Of a stretch of DNA of 64,000 nucleotides, positions 43,190 to 51,687 are shown in pieces. Origin of the DNA: Pseudobdellovibrionaceae bacterium (GTDB lineage Bacteria > Bdellovibrionota > Bdellovibrionia > Bdellovibrionales > Bdellovibrionaceae); the NCBI GenBank assembly GCA_022843825.1, contig JALHMX010000016.1, positions 1 to 64,000 on the forward strand, given 5' to 3'. The number at the start of each line of letters is the position of its first letter. Position 1 is the stretch's first letter. The position numbers were made by a program, and so were the translations under genes. The notes under the pieces are model-generated. The model was not told the origin of the DNA. It searched no databases and was given only the letters and a program-made list of their open reading frames with translations.

Positions 43190-44809
43190 GTGGTGAAACA
43201 GCGGGAAAGGCATCTTTCCAACATTCAGTTTGGCTATTATAAAAAAATCAGACAACAGGTTGATCGAGTTTTAGGTTCGGCGCCTCAGGAGCTTAAAAAT
43301 TACACGAAAAAATACGAAAGTGAACTGAAAAAGGCGGCTTACAAGCCCATAAGCTCGAATAGATTTTTTAAGGCAGTAAGTTCGGCTCAAATCCTTTTAG
43401 TCGGAGATTTCCATGCGCAGCCTCAGTCTGCGCGAGCTTTATTAAGAATATGTAGAAAATTAGGGGCCTCACGAATTGTTTTAGCTTTAGAATGTTTTAG
43501 GTCTGCTGATCAAAAGCACATCAATTCATACATTTTAGGCGATCTTTCAGAAACAGATTTTTTAAAGGCGATTGGATGGGAAAAGTATTGGGGTTTTCCT
43601 TGGGAACCCACGCGCACCTTGATAAAATGGGCCTCACACCATTCTGTGCCTGTGTATGGAATAAATCTTTCAGGAAAAAATAAAAAATTGAAGCAACGAG
43701 ATCGGCATTTTTCTCAAGAACTAAGTCGCTTAGTCCAAAGTCATCCAGATAAAGTTATAGTAACACAAATTGGAGATTTTCATTTAGCTGATAAACACCT
43801 ACCTTTGGAATTAAAAAAAAATAATGCTAAGATAAGTGTTCATAGCTTGTTTCAAAGTCCCGATGCTTTGTATTTTAAAAATTTAAAGAGTCGATCCGCT
43901 CAAACAGCAGATTTGAAAAATGTTGATTTTTTCAGTCTCGGTGGAAATCGGTGGGCTTTAATGACCGTTGTTCCTTGGGTAAAGTGGCAGGATTATCTGC
44001 TTTATCTAGAAAGTGGGTGGGATAAGAGCGTTGCAGCTGAGGATGTCAGTGATATAGATATTACTGATCATGTCGATAAATTCGTTCATCTGATGAGTCA
44101 CTCATTAAGAGTAACCATCGATAACACCGATTTAAGCGTCTATCACAGTCAGGATCCTCAAGTCGCTAAAGCCGCGAAAAAACTTGATGGAGCTATCTAT
44201 CGTAAAATAAAAAAAGATCTATCTAATAATATTTCAATGTATATTCCAGAGCTGCAAATGGGTGTTGTTAGTCGTTTAACAGTCAACCACATTTCGCGCG
44301 TAGCGGCGCAGTTTATAATGTTTAAGTTGGGTGCTTATAATAAAACTTTGGTTGATGTTAAAAGTCATTTTTTGAAAATGATTTGGTTGGAAATGTTAAC
44401 ATATTTTATGTCAAAAATTGCGAATCCTAAAAGAAAAACAGACACATTAAGTGATATTCGGAACACCTTAAGTAATGCGGAGTTTGAAGATAGTGGTCGG
44501 CAAACATTGGCTTTGGCGCTAGAGCAAAAAATGAGAGAAATTCAGTATATTAACTCCGGCGATGTATCCATAGCTCAATCTCGCAAATCTAAGTTTCAGA
44601 ATTATACCGTGGCCAGTGGAATACTCGGTGGGGTTTTGGGAGAAAAAGTTTTTCATGCCTTTAACAAAAAACTTATACGTTTTCCGGCAGCTCAAAATTT
44701 TCTATTTAAAGACTTAAATGAAAAAAATTTCGAAGCTGTTTACTACGATGCTATTGAGGTTATAGATTCGTGGCCACTTCCTTTTCAAAGCAAGTACGAT
44801 CAGTTTTAA
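43190..44809 (+). CDS. ChaN-family (haem-binding uptake / Tiki superfamily) protein with extra C-terminal domain
   Basis: Residues about 55-270 match the ChaN/DUF399 group: ILLVGDFHAQPQSARAL, IVLALECFRS, WGFPWEPTRTLIKWA and VIVTQIGDFHLADKH, with the paired His/Glu residues expected for metal or haem contact. The remaining 270 residues are helical and not recognised. No signal peptide is evident, which is unusual because ChaN proteins are usually exported lipoproteins. The GTG at 43190 has AAGGA at 43178-43182. A terminator follows directly. Confidence 0.7.
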   Translation: MVKQRERHLSNIQFGYYKKIRQQVDRVLGSAPQELKNYTKKYESELKKAAYKPISSNRFFKAVSSAQILLVGDFHAQPQSARALLRICRKLGASRIVLALECFRSADQKHINSYILGDLSETDFLKAIGWEKYWGFPWEPTRTLIKWASHHSVPVYGINLSGKNKKLKQRDRHFSQELSRLVQSHPDKVIVTQIGDFHLADKHLPLELKKNNAKISVHSLFQSPDALYFKNLKSRSAQTADLKNVDFFSLGGNRWALMTVVPWVKWQDYLLYLESGWDKSVAAEDVSDIDITDHVDKFVHLMSHSLRVTIDNTDLSVYHSQDPQVAKAAKKLDGAIYRKIKKDLSNNISMYIPELQMGVVSRLTVNHISRVAAQFIMFKLGAYNKTLVDVKSHFLKMIWLEMLTYFMSKIANPKRKTDTLSDIRNTLSNAEFEDSGRQTLALALEQKMREIQYINSGDVSIAQSRKSKFQNYTVASGILGGVLGEKVFHAFNKKLIRFPAAQNFLFKDLNEKNFEAVYYDAIEVIDSWPLPFQSKYDQF

Positions 44810-44831
44810 GGCTGCAAAGTCAGCCTTTTTT
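44808..44831 (+). terminator. Rho-independent terminator after the ChaN-like gene
   Basis: AAGGCTG and CAGCCTT form a 7-bp stem with a 6-base loop followed by a T run. It overlaps the stop codon region of the ChaN-like gene and also faces the convergent transposase gene. Confidence 0.8.
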
Positions 44832-44842
44832 AATAGTCATAT

Positions 44843-45388
44843 TTATGCTGAGCTAGGCTTATGTTTTCTGTAGGCGTAGTTTTCTTTTCTTGGCGTATAC
44901 GGAGTAAACCCTAATGCTTCTAAAGTATTTTGTAAGAGATAGCTTATCGCTGTCTTATAGTCCTTCCCCCAATGCAGCAGTCTTGAAAACGGCCTATACT
45001 CCCAGAAGGCTTGTCCTTTATAAGGAGTTTTATACCCCTCGCCCCGTTTATGATTATCAGAAATAGAGTCTAAGGCCAGATGAAGTAAAAAATCTTTAAA
45101 GCTCATGTGGTTCATCATAAACGATGCAATTTTTCCGGAGATAATCGAGATAAAACACTTATACGCATATTTAGAAGGAACTTTTATAATCAAATGGATG
45201 TGATTAGACTGAATGGCTTTGCGGTAAATTCGTATTCCGTACTTGGAAGCGGTTTTGCTCAATATAGATTCTATATTTTTGTGATTTTTTACAGTCCTGA
45301 ATGATCTGCGACCACCAGCAAACTGAGATCTTAACACGAAGTGAATTGGTTCTTTGGTGTTAATGGGGCGAGGGGGCCTAAGCCACAC
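44843..45388 (-). CDS. RAYT/IS200-type Y1 transposase-like protein
   Basis: The 181-residue protein has the HUH endonuclease pattern. SNHIHLIIKV carries the HUH pair (H-I-H) and the final Tyr is in SYLLQN. The conserved tail FWEYRPFSRLLHWGKDYK is typical of REP-associated transposases. Such single genes usually have no flanking repeats of their own. I found no terminal inverted repeats or target duplication. The start is uncertain: GTG at 45388 is the first usable codon, the upstream frame stays open to a stop at about 45440, and there is no clear ribosome site. Confidence 0.82.
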   Translation of the reverse strand: MWLRPPRPINTKEPIHFVLRSQFAGGRRSFRTVKNHKNIESILSKTASKYGIRIYRKAIQSNHIHLIIKVPSKYAYKCFISIISGKIASFMMNHMSFKDFLLHLALDSISDNHKRGEGYKTPYKGQAFWEYRPFSRLLHWGKDYKTAISYLLQNTLEALGFTPYTPRKENYAYRKHKPSSA

Positions 45389-45583
45389 TACGAAGTCAGA
45401 AAAAAACGCAGATCGGAGCGTGGTCGTTGTTAAAACTAAGTCAAAGAGTTATTAAAGCGAAGACCCTAAGTCAGATTTCGGTTAAGAAGATATAAGTAAA
45501 AAACTATTTTTTAAGCATAAGCTGGACTATGGTCTATTGCGATTTTATGTATCGGTAAACTAGTCTTGAGAGTTCTTACAAGT

Positions 45584-45611
45584 TTGACATAAAATTCACC
45601 TATGCAATAAA
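45584..45611 (+). promoter_or_regulatory. candidate promoter of the UDG-like lipoprotein gene
   Basis: A perfect -35 TTGACA at 45584-45589 is followed after 16 bases by AATAAA (4 of 6 matches to TATAAT). It lies 36 bases before the ATG with a good AAGGAG ribosome site downstream. The -10 is weak. Confidence 0.4.
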
Positions 45612-45647
45612 GATTCATAGTTTTTAAAATCACTGCAAGGAGAATGA

Positions 45648-48116
45648 ATGAAGAATATTTTAAAGTTGAATAAAATTATAATGATGGGGTTGGTGACAAC
45701 TTTTTTAGTTGTTACAAGCTGTACCCACTTCAATAATAAAACATCACAGCCCCGAGATCCTGCCAGTGAGATCCCTTTAAATCAGCCGTGGTCGTATGAT
45801 CCAGGTCCATCTCCGGATACAGCTATGGGTAAGGAGCTTATTGATATCGTTGCCTCTCAACCTAACATGCCAGGTATTTCAATGGATATAATTGGTTCAC
45901 AAAAATTTCGTCCGGCGTTTGGTCCGACTTTGTGGAGAATGTTACAAAATCCTAACAGTGTGAAGATTTTATTCATCGGACAAGATGGTACTCACATCGC
46001 TGAAGCGGCAGGACGAACAGCGACTGCGGGCTTTGGTGGCCGGGCTCAGGATATGGCCTATCATTTTGGAGTTTCGCAAAGCTCAGCGTTTATGAATACC
46101 TACGCTTTTACTATTAAGGGACAGTATTCAGCGTTTGGAGTACCTGTGATTTCTGAAGAAAATGGCGTCAAGCGCGTATCATATGACTCTGTTGTAGAAA
46201 ACAGCTTATGGTTAGTCTCACAAGATAACAACAGTCCGATGGTTAAATGGAGAAACCGTTTAATCGATTGGATTATTCGTAATAATAAAGACTCTTTAAA
46301 ATTAGTCGTCTTATTCGGTGGAGCCGCTCAGGATGCCGTTGGAACTTTTATTGAAAGTAAAGGCGGAAAAGTAGGCGCGCGCTACACAGCGCAAGAGCTG
46401 GCTGCAAAAAAAGTTAAAGTTCCTATGTTTCAAAATGTATCAACTGGTGGAAACGGTGAAATGCCAGTGGCCTTAACTAAGGATAATAAAGATGTCTTTA
46501 AAGCTACGGGATTTGATGTTCCATACACGGAGTTAACTTTGCAGTTGCCCCGTGGTGATAAAACCACTCCGCAATATTTAGCTATAGAAAAGCGTTTAAA
46601 GGCTGCGCAGGCCAAATTAATGGAAGCTAAAAATTATTTATCGACAAACATCGAAACGGAATATTCTCGTTTGGCTATTCCTAACGGCGGCTTGGCAAAT
46701 AGTGGAATAATTCATCCAGCTCAGATCGGTGGTTTTGATTTGGCTCAGATCACTATTAACGGCCAAAAAACAATTTCCTTAAAAGGTTTGCCTTTGGATG
46801 ATGGATCTACAATTCAAAATGATATTCTCGTCGCAGAGTTCCCTCACCCAACTGCGTTAAGTAATAATATGGCCACGGCTTCAGAAAGAGTGGGGAAATC
46901 ACTTGAGCTATTAAAACCTATGAAGGCTAAAGGGTGGCAGATCACTCCTGACCCAGGTATGGTTAACAAGTTTATAAATGACGAGCCTTATAAATATGGT
47001 CGCGTGGACATTCCTTTAGATTTTTATGATTTTGGAACTCCGAACAATCGTATGGTATCAGTCTCTTCAGCATCACGTATGTCAAGAATGGCTAATGTAA
47101 TAGTTATCGGCACACGTGATAAAGCAACCTTTGATATGACTAAACTAAACGCGGCTACGAAAACACCGATGCCTTACGGTATTTCTGCTGACGAGTTTTT
47201 CACCGCAAGACCACGTGGCATTACTGATCGTTACATTTTTGATCGAGGGCCAGGTGAAAGAATGGCTCGTATTATGAAAGAAAATATTGATATGAAAGTT
47301 ATTGGCCAGCCTAAGGCGGGTACTACGGATTCATTCAATATTAAATCTCACCCTGAAGATGTAGGTGATTTTGGTCACTACCGCGGGACTTTTAATCGTC
47401 CGGAAGTCGTTATCTTAGCTGACCCAGACGGTGTAGACGACATTTTAACTTCGCGAGCATTAACGGGGACGCGTGGACAATACTTACAAAGCATGATGAA
47501 CGCGATAGGTGTTCCAACACAGTACTTAGTTATTAAAACGGTGCCCTTTGCAATGGATGGAGCTACAGCTACAGAGTGGAAAACCGTGCTAGACCAAACT
47601 GCAAACTATCGCCAAGCTATTTTTAGAGCGGTTTTAGAAAATCCGTCAGTTAAAATGATTATCACGGATGGCTCTTACGCTGCCGCAGAAATAAAAAATA
47701 TAAATACGCAGAAAATCCCAGTGGTTAATATTCAAAGAGTCGGATTAGAAAACAATTCTGGTATTGACAAAGCACTTTCTGACATTAATAAAAAGAAAGT
47801 TTTTTCAAAAGTTCAGAGCACTAAATATGTTGCTAGTCGAATGTCGAATATTCCTCGATCTCACTTGGGTTACTTTTCTCGTGTGTGGGAAGGAACCAGT
47901 GGAACGCGTGTATTTAATGCGACATCGCCAGCGGATCGTGGTATTGCTTACGCGATTGTGGCGCCTCAGTGGTCGTATTATCAGAAAAACATCGAGCAAA
48001 GTGCTCAAGAGCGCAATGACGTGAGAAACTTAAAGTCTATACTCGTGAATCAAAAATTACCGCTAGGTGGTCAGACGTACCAACAGTACATTGGCACTCA
48101 AGGACAAATTCAGTAA
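45648..48116 (+). CDS. lipoprotein with two uracil-DNA-glycosylase-superfamily-like halves
   Basis: I find no named family for this 822-residue lipoprotein (lipobox ending TSC, Cys25). In the first half, KILFIGQDGTH (111-116) closely resembles the GQDPYH motif of uracil-DNA glycosylases, including Asp113. VVLFGGAAQ at 221-228 and FPHPTALS (H400) resemble the later UDG strand and the HPSPLS motif. In the second half, VVILADPDGVDDI (591-599) with TGTRGQYLQSMMNAIGV, and MIITDGSYAAAE (671-681), look like the same layout without the catalytic residues. So it could be an active domain plus a degenerate copy, exported. RBS AAGGAG. Motif-based only. Confidence 0.6.
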   Translation: MKNILKLNKIIMMGLVTTFLVVTSCTHFNNKTSQPRDPASEIPLNQPWSYDPGPSPDTAMGKELIDIVASQPNMPGISMDIIGSQKFRPAFGPTLWRMLQNPNSVKILFIGQDGTHIAEAAGRTATAGFGGRAQDMAYHFGVSQSSAFMNTYAFTIKGQYSAFGVPVISEENGVKRVSYDSVVENSLWLVSQDNNSPMVKWRNRLIDWIIRNNKDSLKLVVLFGGAAQDAVGTFIESKGGKVGARYTAQELAAKKVKVPMFQNVSTGGNGEMPVALTKDNKDVFKATGFDVPYTELTLQLPRGDKTTPQYLAIEKRLKAAQAKLMEAKNYLSTNIETEYSRLAIPNGGLANSGIIHPAQIGGFDLAQITINGQKTISLKGLPLDDGSTIQNDILVAEFPHPTALSNNMATASERVGKSLELLKPMKAKGWQITPDPGMVNKFINDEPYKYGRVDIPLDFYDFGTPNNRMVSVSSASRMSRMANVIVIGTRDKATFDMTKLNAATKTPMPYGISADEFFTARPRGITDRYIFDRGPGERMARIMKENIDMKVIGQPKAGTTDSFNIKSHPEDVGDFGHYRGTFNRPEVVILADPDGVDDILTSRALTGTRGQYLQSMMNAIGVPTQYLVIKTVPFAMDGATATEWKTVLDQTANYRQAIFRAVLENPSVKMIITDGSYAAAEIKNINTQKIPVVNIQRVGLENNSGIDKALSDINKKKVFSKVQSTKYVASRMSNIPRSHLGYFSRVWEGTSGTRVFNATSPADRGIAYAIVAPQWSYYQKNIEQSAQERNDVRNLKSILVNQKLPLGGQTYQQYIGTQGQIQ

Positions 48117-48140
48117 TAGAAATTGCTTTAGATAAAGACA

Positions 48141-48175
48141 ATGAAAAAGGCAGGTCTAAAACCTGCCTTTTTCAT
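48141..48175 (+). terminator. strong bidirectional Rho-independent terminator
   Basis: ATGAAAAAGGCAGGT and ACCTGCCTTTTTCAT are exact reverse complements (15-bp stem) around a 5-base loop, with a T run on the plus strand. It lies 25 bases after the lipoprotein stop. Confidence 0.88.
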
Positions 48176-48261
48176 TCGTAGAATCTCATTTTGATATTTA
48201 TAATTTCTTATTAACCAAGAAAGTATTAAACTTTAGTCCAGGTCCGGCCGATAGTTTATTC

Positions 48262-48882
48262 ATGTCAAATAATAAACTCTATGTGATTACAGTGAGCGCC
48301 ATATTTTTAGGGCAACTCTATTTTGCCAGTCTGTTTATTGCTTCATTAAACGGCTCTGAAATACACAGAAAAGAAATTACGCTACTGCAAACTCAGAATA
48401 GTTCTTTAGCTTCGCAGGTCATTGATTTAAAAAAGATTAAAGGTCGAAATATAGCCTCTATTCCACCAAGCACTTATGTTCGGGCTCAAGAGTCTGATTT
48501 AAATTTTGAACTGACAGGGCACTATTTTTCACAGTTTGAAAAAGTGAGGAAAACGGATAAGCAGGCCGCATTAGCCGTGTTGGACAAAATACAAAGTTCT
48601 ACGACTCATCGTGATCATTTGGCTCAGGCTAAGTATGAAAAAATAAATCTCATCTGCGATATTAGCTTAGACTTTAAATGTATGTCTGAAATTGATGGTA
48701 TTGTGAGTCACTTTCCTGAATCCAATTGGACCGCCCGTAGCCTATTGCTACTGAGTCATTTTTATTATAAGCAAAATCGCGTCACAGAAGCGAAGTCACT
48801 GATTCAAGTTATTAAGACAGAGTTCAAGTCCTACAGCGAAATAAATCAAGATATTCAAAAGTTGGCTCAAAGAAGTCAGTAA
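48262..48882 (+). CDS. hypothetical membrane-anchored coiled-coil/TPR-like protein
   Basis: The 206-residue protein has an N-terminal membrane segment (about 6-28, VITVSAIFLGQLYFASLFIASL). A short coiled-coil stretch (about 35-60) and a helical repeat region with TPR-like pairs (ALAVLDKIQ, ARSLLLLSHFYYKQNRVTEAKSLI) follow. It is probably periplasmic and anchored. No clear ribosome site precedes the ATG, and it stands 40 bases before pyk on the same strand. Its function is unknown. Confidence 0.65.
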   Translation: MSNNKLYVITVSAIFLGQLYFASLFIASLNGSEIHRKEITLLQTQNSSLASQVIDLKKIKGRNIASIPPSTYVRAQESDLNFELTGHYFSQFEKVRKTDKQAALAVLDKIQSSTTHRDHLAQAKYEKINLICDISLDFKCMSEIDGIVSHFPESNWTARSLLLLSHFYYKQNRVTEAKSLIQVIKTEFKSYSEINQDIQKLAQRSQ

Positions 48883-48922
48883 GTTTCTGGACATTCGCAA
48901 AAGATCAAATTACGCTTATAAG

Positions 48923-50407
48923 ATGCTAGCACATCGAAGAGCTAAAATAGTTGCCACTATAGGTCCATCTACTCGTCAACCTGAAAACATTGAGAAAGCT
49001 ATTGTTGCTGGCATGAATGTCGCTCGACTCAACTTTAGCCATGGAACACACGAAGAGCATTTAGCTGTTATCAAAATTATTCGTGAAAAATCCAGATTTC
49101 TTAAGGCTCCGGTGACGATCTTACAAGATTTACAGGGCCCAAAAGTTCGTGTTGGTCTTTTTGCAAAGGGATTTATCGAGCTTCAGCAAAATGAAATAGT
49201 CACCATCACAGTGGAAGAAGTTCTGGGTGAGTCTGGTTTGATTCCTAGCGATTTTAAAGAGCTCTGCCATGTAGCGCACAAAGGTCATCGCATTTTACTC
49301 GATGATGGACTTATTGAATTAGAGGTTTTGGAAGTGGATAAAACCTCGCTTAAGGCAAAAGTCATTTACGGTGGTATTTTAAAAAATCGCAAGGGTATGA
49401 ATCTGCCTGGAGTTAATTTACCGGTAGAAGCTATGACGGAAAAAGATAAGGAAGATTTAGAGTTCGGGCTGAGTCATGACGTTGATTATGTGGCTTTAAG
49501 TTTTGTTCGTCATGGAAAAGATATTCGACAGTTACGAGAAATTATTGAAAGTCATAAATCTCAGGCTAAAATAGTTGCCAAGATTGAAATGCTTGAGGCC
49601 TTGGAAAATCTAGAAGAAATTATTCGACTCAGTGATGTCGTTATGGTGGCGCGTGGTGATTTAGCCGTCGAGATCGGCCAGAGCCGACTGCCAAGTGCCC
49701 AGAAGCGAATTATTACTTTGTGTAATGAAATGGGAAAACCTGTCATCACGGCCACTCAGATGTTGGATTCAATGGTCGAGAACCCGCGCCCAACACGTGC
49801 AGAAATTACCGATGTAGCCAATGCCGTTTTGGATGGATCAGATGCTTTAATGCTTTCAGCAGAAAGCGCCAGTGGTAAATATCCCTTCAAAGCTATTCGC
49901 ACCATGCATGAAATTATTTTGGAAGTTGAAAAAAATGAAAATAATTATTATAAACTTTCACTAGAAAATGAATTACTAAGTGTGCCGGCAGCCATTGCGG
50001 CAAGTTCGGCGTTAACAGCGCTCAAGGTCAATGCTAGCGCAATTGTTTGTCTAACGACTACTGGAAAAACAGCACAGATAATTTCTAGTTTTAGGCCGAA
50101 GGCCCAAGTTATTTCCATCACAACCGATTTTCAAGTTTTGGATCGTTTAGAAATTACTTGGGGTCTTCAAGCCTTACATATAAAACCCTATGAAAACTTA
50201 AAAGATATTCTTATACAAATCGAAAAAATGCTAATTGAAAACGGTCTGTGTAAAACCGGCGATCGTATTATTCTAACGCTAGGTCAGCCTATTGCAGATC
50301 GTGGCACCACCAACTCAATTCATGTACATACTATCGGTGGAGAAGAGTTTAAGAAGGCGGCAGCTCAACAGCTACCACTAAGGTATCGACCTTTACTAGA
50401 GATTTAG
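48923..50407 (+). CDS. pyk: pyruvate kinase
   Basis: Pyk makes pyruvate and ATP from phosphoenolpyruvate and ADP. The 494-residue length fits the tetrameric bacterial type. Motifs include KIVATIGPST, MNVARLNFSHG, the mobile lid region around LLDDGL, VAKIEM, MVARGDLAVEI and ITATQMLDSM, and the C-terminal allosteric domain (KTAQIISSF). It is followed directly by a convergent GyrI-like gene. No ribosome site is obvious. Confidence 0.95.
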   Translation: MLAHRRAKIVATIGPSTRQPENIEKAIVAGMNVARLNFSHGTHEEHLAVIKIIREKSRFLKAPVTILQDLQGPKVRVGLFAKGFIELQQNEIVTITVEEVLGESGLIPSDFKELCHVAHKGHRILLDDGLIELEVLEVDKTSLKAKVIYGGILKNRKGMNLPGVNLPVEAMTEKDKEDLEFGLSHDVDYVALSFVRHGKDIRQLREIIESHKSQAKIVAKIEMLEALENLEEIIRLSDVVMVARGDLAVEIGQSRLPSAQKRIITLCNEMGKPVITATQMLDSMVENPRPTRAEITDVANAVLDGSDALMLSAESASGKYPFKAIRTMHEIILEVEKNENNYYKLSLENELLSVPAAIAASSALTALKVNASAIVCLTTTGKTAQIISSFRPKAQVISITTDFQVLDRLEITWGLQALHIKPYENLKDILIQIEKMLIENGLCKTGDRIILTLGQPIADRGTTNSIHVHTIGGEEFKKAAAQQLPLRYRPLLEI

Positions 50408-50965
50408 TCATTGCACGGGAAACAAATAGGTCGTGTTCATGTTTTTTGCATCAAGTACTTCATAGATTTCAACGACCGCACCGTTTCCGACAAGTTTTCT
50501 TTCGAGCATAAAATCTTCGACTTTTGGATAAACTTTAAATGGCCCTATTCCGGGTGATCCATTAAATAGTGCAACGATAGTTTTTCGTTTGGGGAGCTCA
50601 GTGATTTTAAAACCTTCGGGTAAAGTGGCTTTTTTAAAGCCCAGAACATCTTCCACTTGAGTTGAATCAATTAAACATCCCCCACGCGATTTGAGACGCC
50701 CTTCTTCGGCTACGTTGGGGTTGTCAAAAAATTCTCCAAAGGTGAAACGACAGTTCAAGGAATTATCTTTGGCCCAAGTTTCTACTTGTATAATTTTATC
50801 GACAATTTTGTGATATGCGCCAGTGTGCTCTAGATAAATTAACGTATAGGGTCCACGTTCATCAGTTCCGATAGCGACGGATTTAAAAGCTCCAGTATGT
50901 TGTAGTAAGTACAGAAAAAACAAAACTAAACCAATAGATACTGCAAATAGAGTATGTTTAATCAT
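50408..50965 (-). CDS. membrane-anchored GyrI-like (effector-binding-type) protein
   Basis: The 185-residue protein has an N-terminal membrane helix (about 5-22). The following domain resembles GyrI/AraC-effector-binding folds: TLIYLEHTGAYHKIVDKI near residues 41-58 and a terminal EIYEVLDAKNMNTTYLFPV. Members bind small molecules or proteins, and a membrane-anchored form is unusual. The start overlaps the birA stop (ATGA). Function is unknown; the fold is a motif-level inference. Confidence 0.65.
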   Translation of the reverse strand: MIKHTLFAVSIGLVLFFLYLLQHTGAFKSVAIGTDERGPYTLIYLEHTGAYHKIVDKIIQVETWAKDNSLNCRFTFGEFFDNPNVAEEGRLKSRGGCLIDSTQVEDVLGFKKATLPEGFKITELPKRKTIVALFNGSPGIGPFKVYPKVEDFMLERKLVGNGAVVEIYEVLDAKNMNTTYLFPVQ

Positions 50966-51684
50966 AGATTTTTAACCACATCTTTAAAGTCAGTGTATTT
51001 ATTTTCTAATAGGGGATTTTGATTTAAAACTTCAATAAGATTGGCCTGCTGAGTGCTTGTCAGATCTTCACTGGCGGTGCCTACGATAGCCGAAAGCTCG
51101 AAGAGAAAGCGATCTAAGAACAGTATCCAGTCTTCGCCAAGTAGGGGTGTTGACTTTGATAAATTAGAAATTATGTCCGTTGAAGTTTCAATATCTTTAG
51201 GATGTGAAAAGACATTTAAACCTACTCCAATAAGTAGGCGATAGTCATCGCCCTGAGAAACAGTTTCTACTAGAATGCCGGCTACTTTTCTGTTTTTTAT
51301 ATAAATATCGTTTGGAGCCTTGAGACTTAAAGGCAAGGTTTGCCACGTGTTTTTTAAGGCACTATAAAGCGCAAGTCCTACTTTAGAGGTTATGTGAAGG
51401 GAAGGAGTTTCGTTAATTAAAAATGACCAGGTCGACAACAGACTGCTTCCGGCAGCGGGTGTCGTCCAAGTTCGATCAAAACGACCCCGGCCCTGGTTTT
51501 GAGCTTCTGCTAAATATAAAACAAATTCATTTTCAAATTCATCTGGGGTAAAGGCGCAGTTTTTAGCTTGTAAATTCGTGCTGTCGGTCACTTTGTAGTA
51601 GTTGGTTTTTAAACGATGTGACTTTGCCCAGCCCGCAGTGATTTCACCAATTTTGATGTCGCTTAGTGGAGATTCGTCGATCAT
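50962..51684 (-). CDS. birA: biotin-[acetyl-CoA-carboxylase] ligase
   Basis: BirA attaches biotin to the carrier domain of biotin-dependent carboxylases. The family motif is present as GRGRFDRTWTTP near residues 81-92, with NDIYIKNRKVAGILVE and a LLIGVGLNV block. At 240 residues it lacks the N-terminal helix-turn-helix of E. coli BirA, so it should be a ligase without repressor function. It is followed by a GyrI-like gene, and nadC ends 3 bases before it, all in the same direction. Confidence 0.93.
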   Translation of the reverse strand: MIDESPLSDIKIGEITAGWAKSHRLKTNYYKVTDSTNLQAKNCAFTPDEFENEFVLYLAEAQNQGRGRFDRTWTTPAAGSSLLSTWSFLINETPSLHITSKVGLALYSALKNTWQTLPLSLKAPNDIYIKNRKVAGILVETVSQGDDYRLLIGVGLNVFSHPKDIETSTDIISNLSKSTPLLGEDWILFLDRFLFELSAIVGTASEDLTSTQQANLIEVLNQNPLLENKYTDFKDVVKNL

Positions 51685-51687
51685 TTT

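Noticed and set aside
44843-45388. Complete insertion sequence with terminal repeats
   Set aside because: No inverted repeats or target duplications could be found around the gene; only a single transposase-like CDS is supported.
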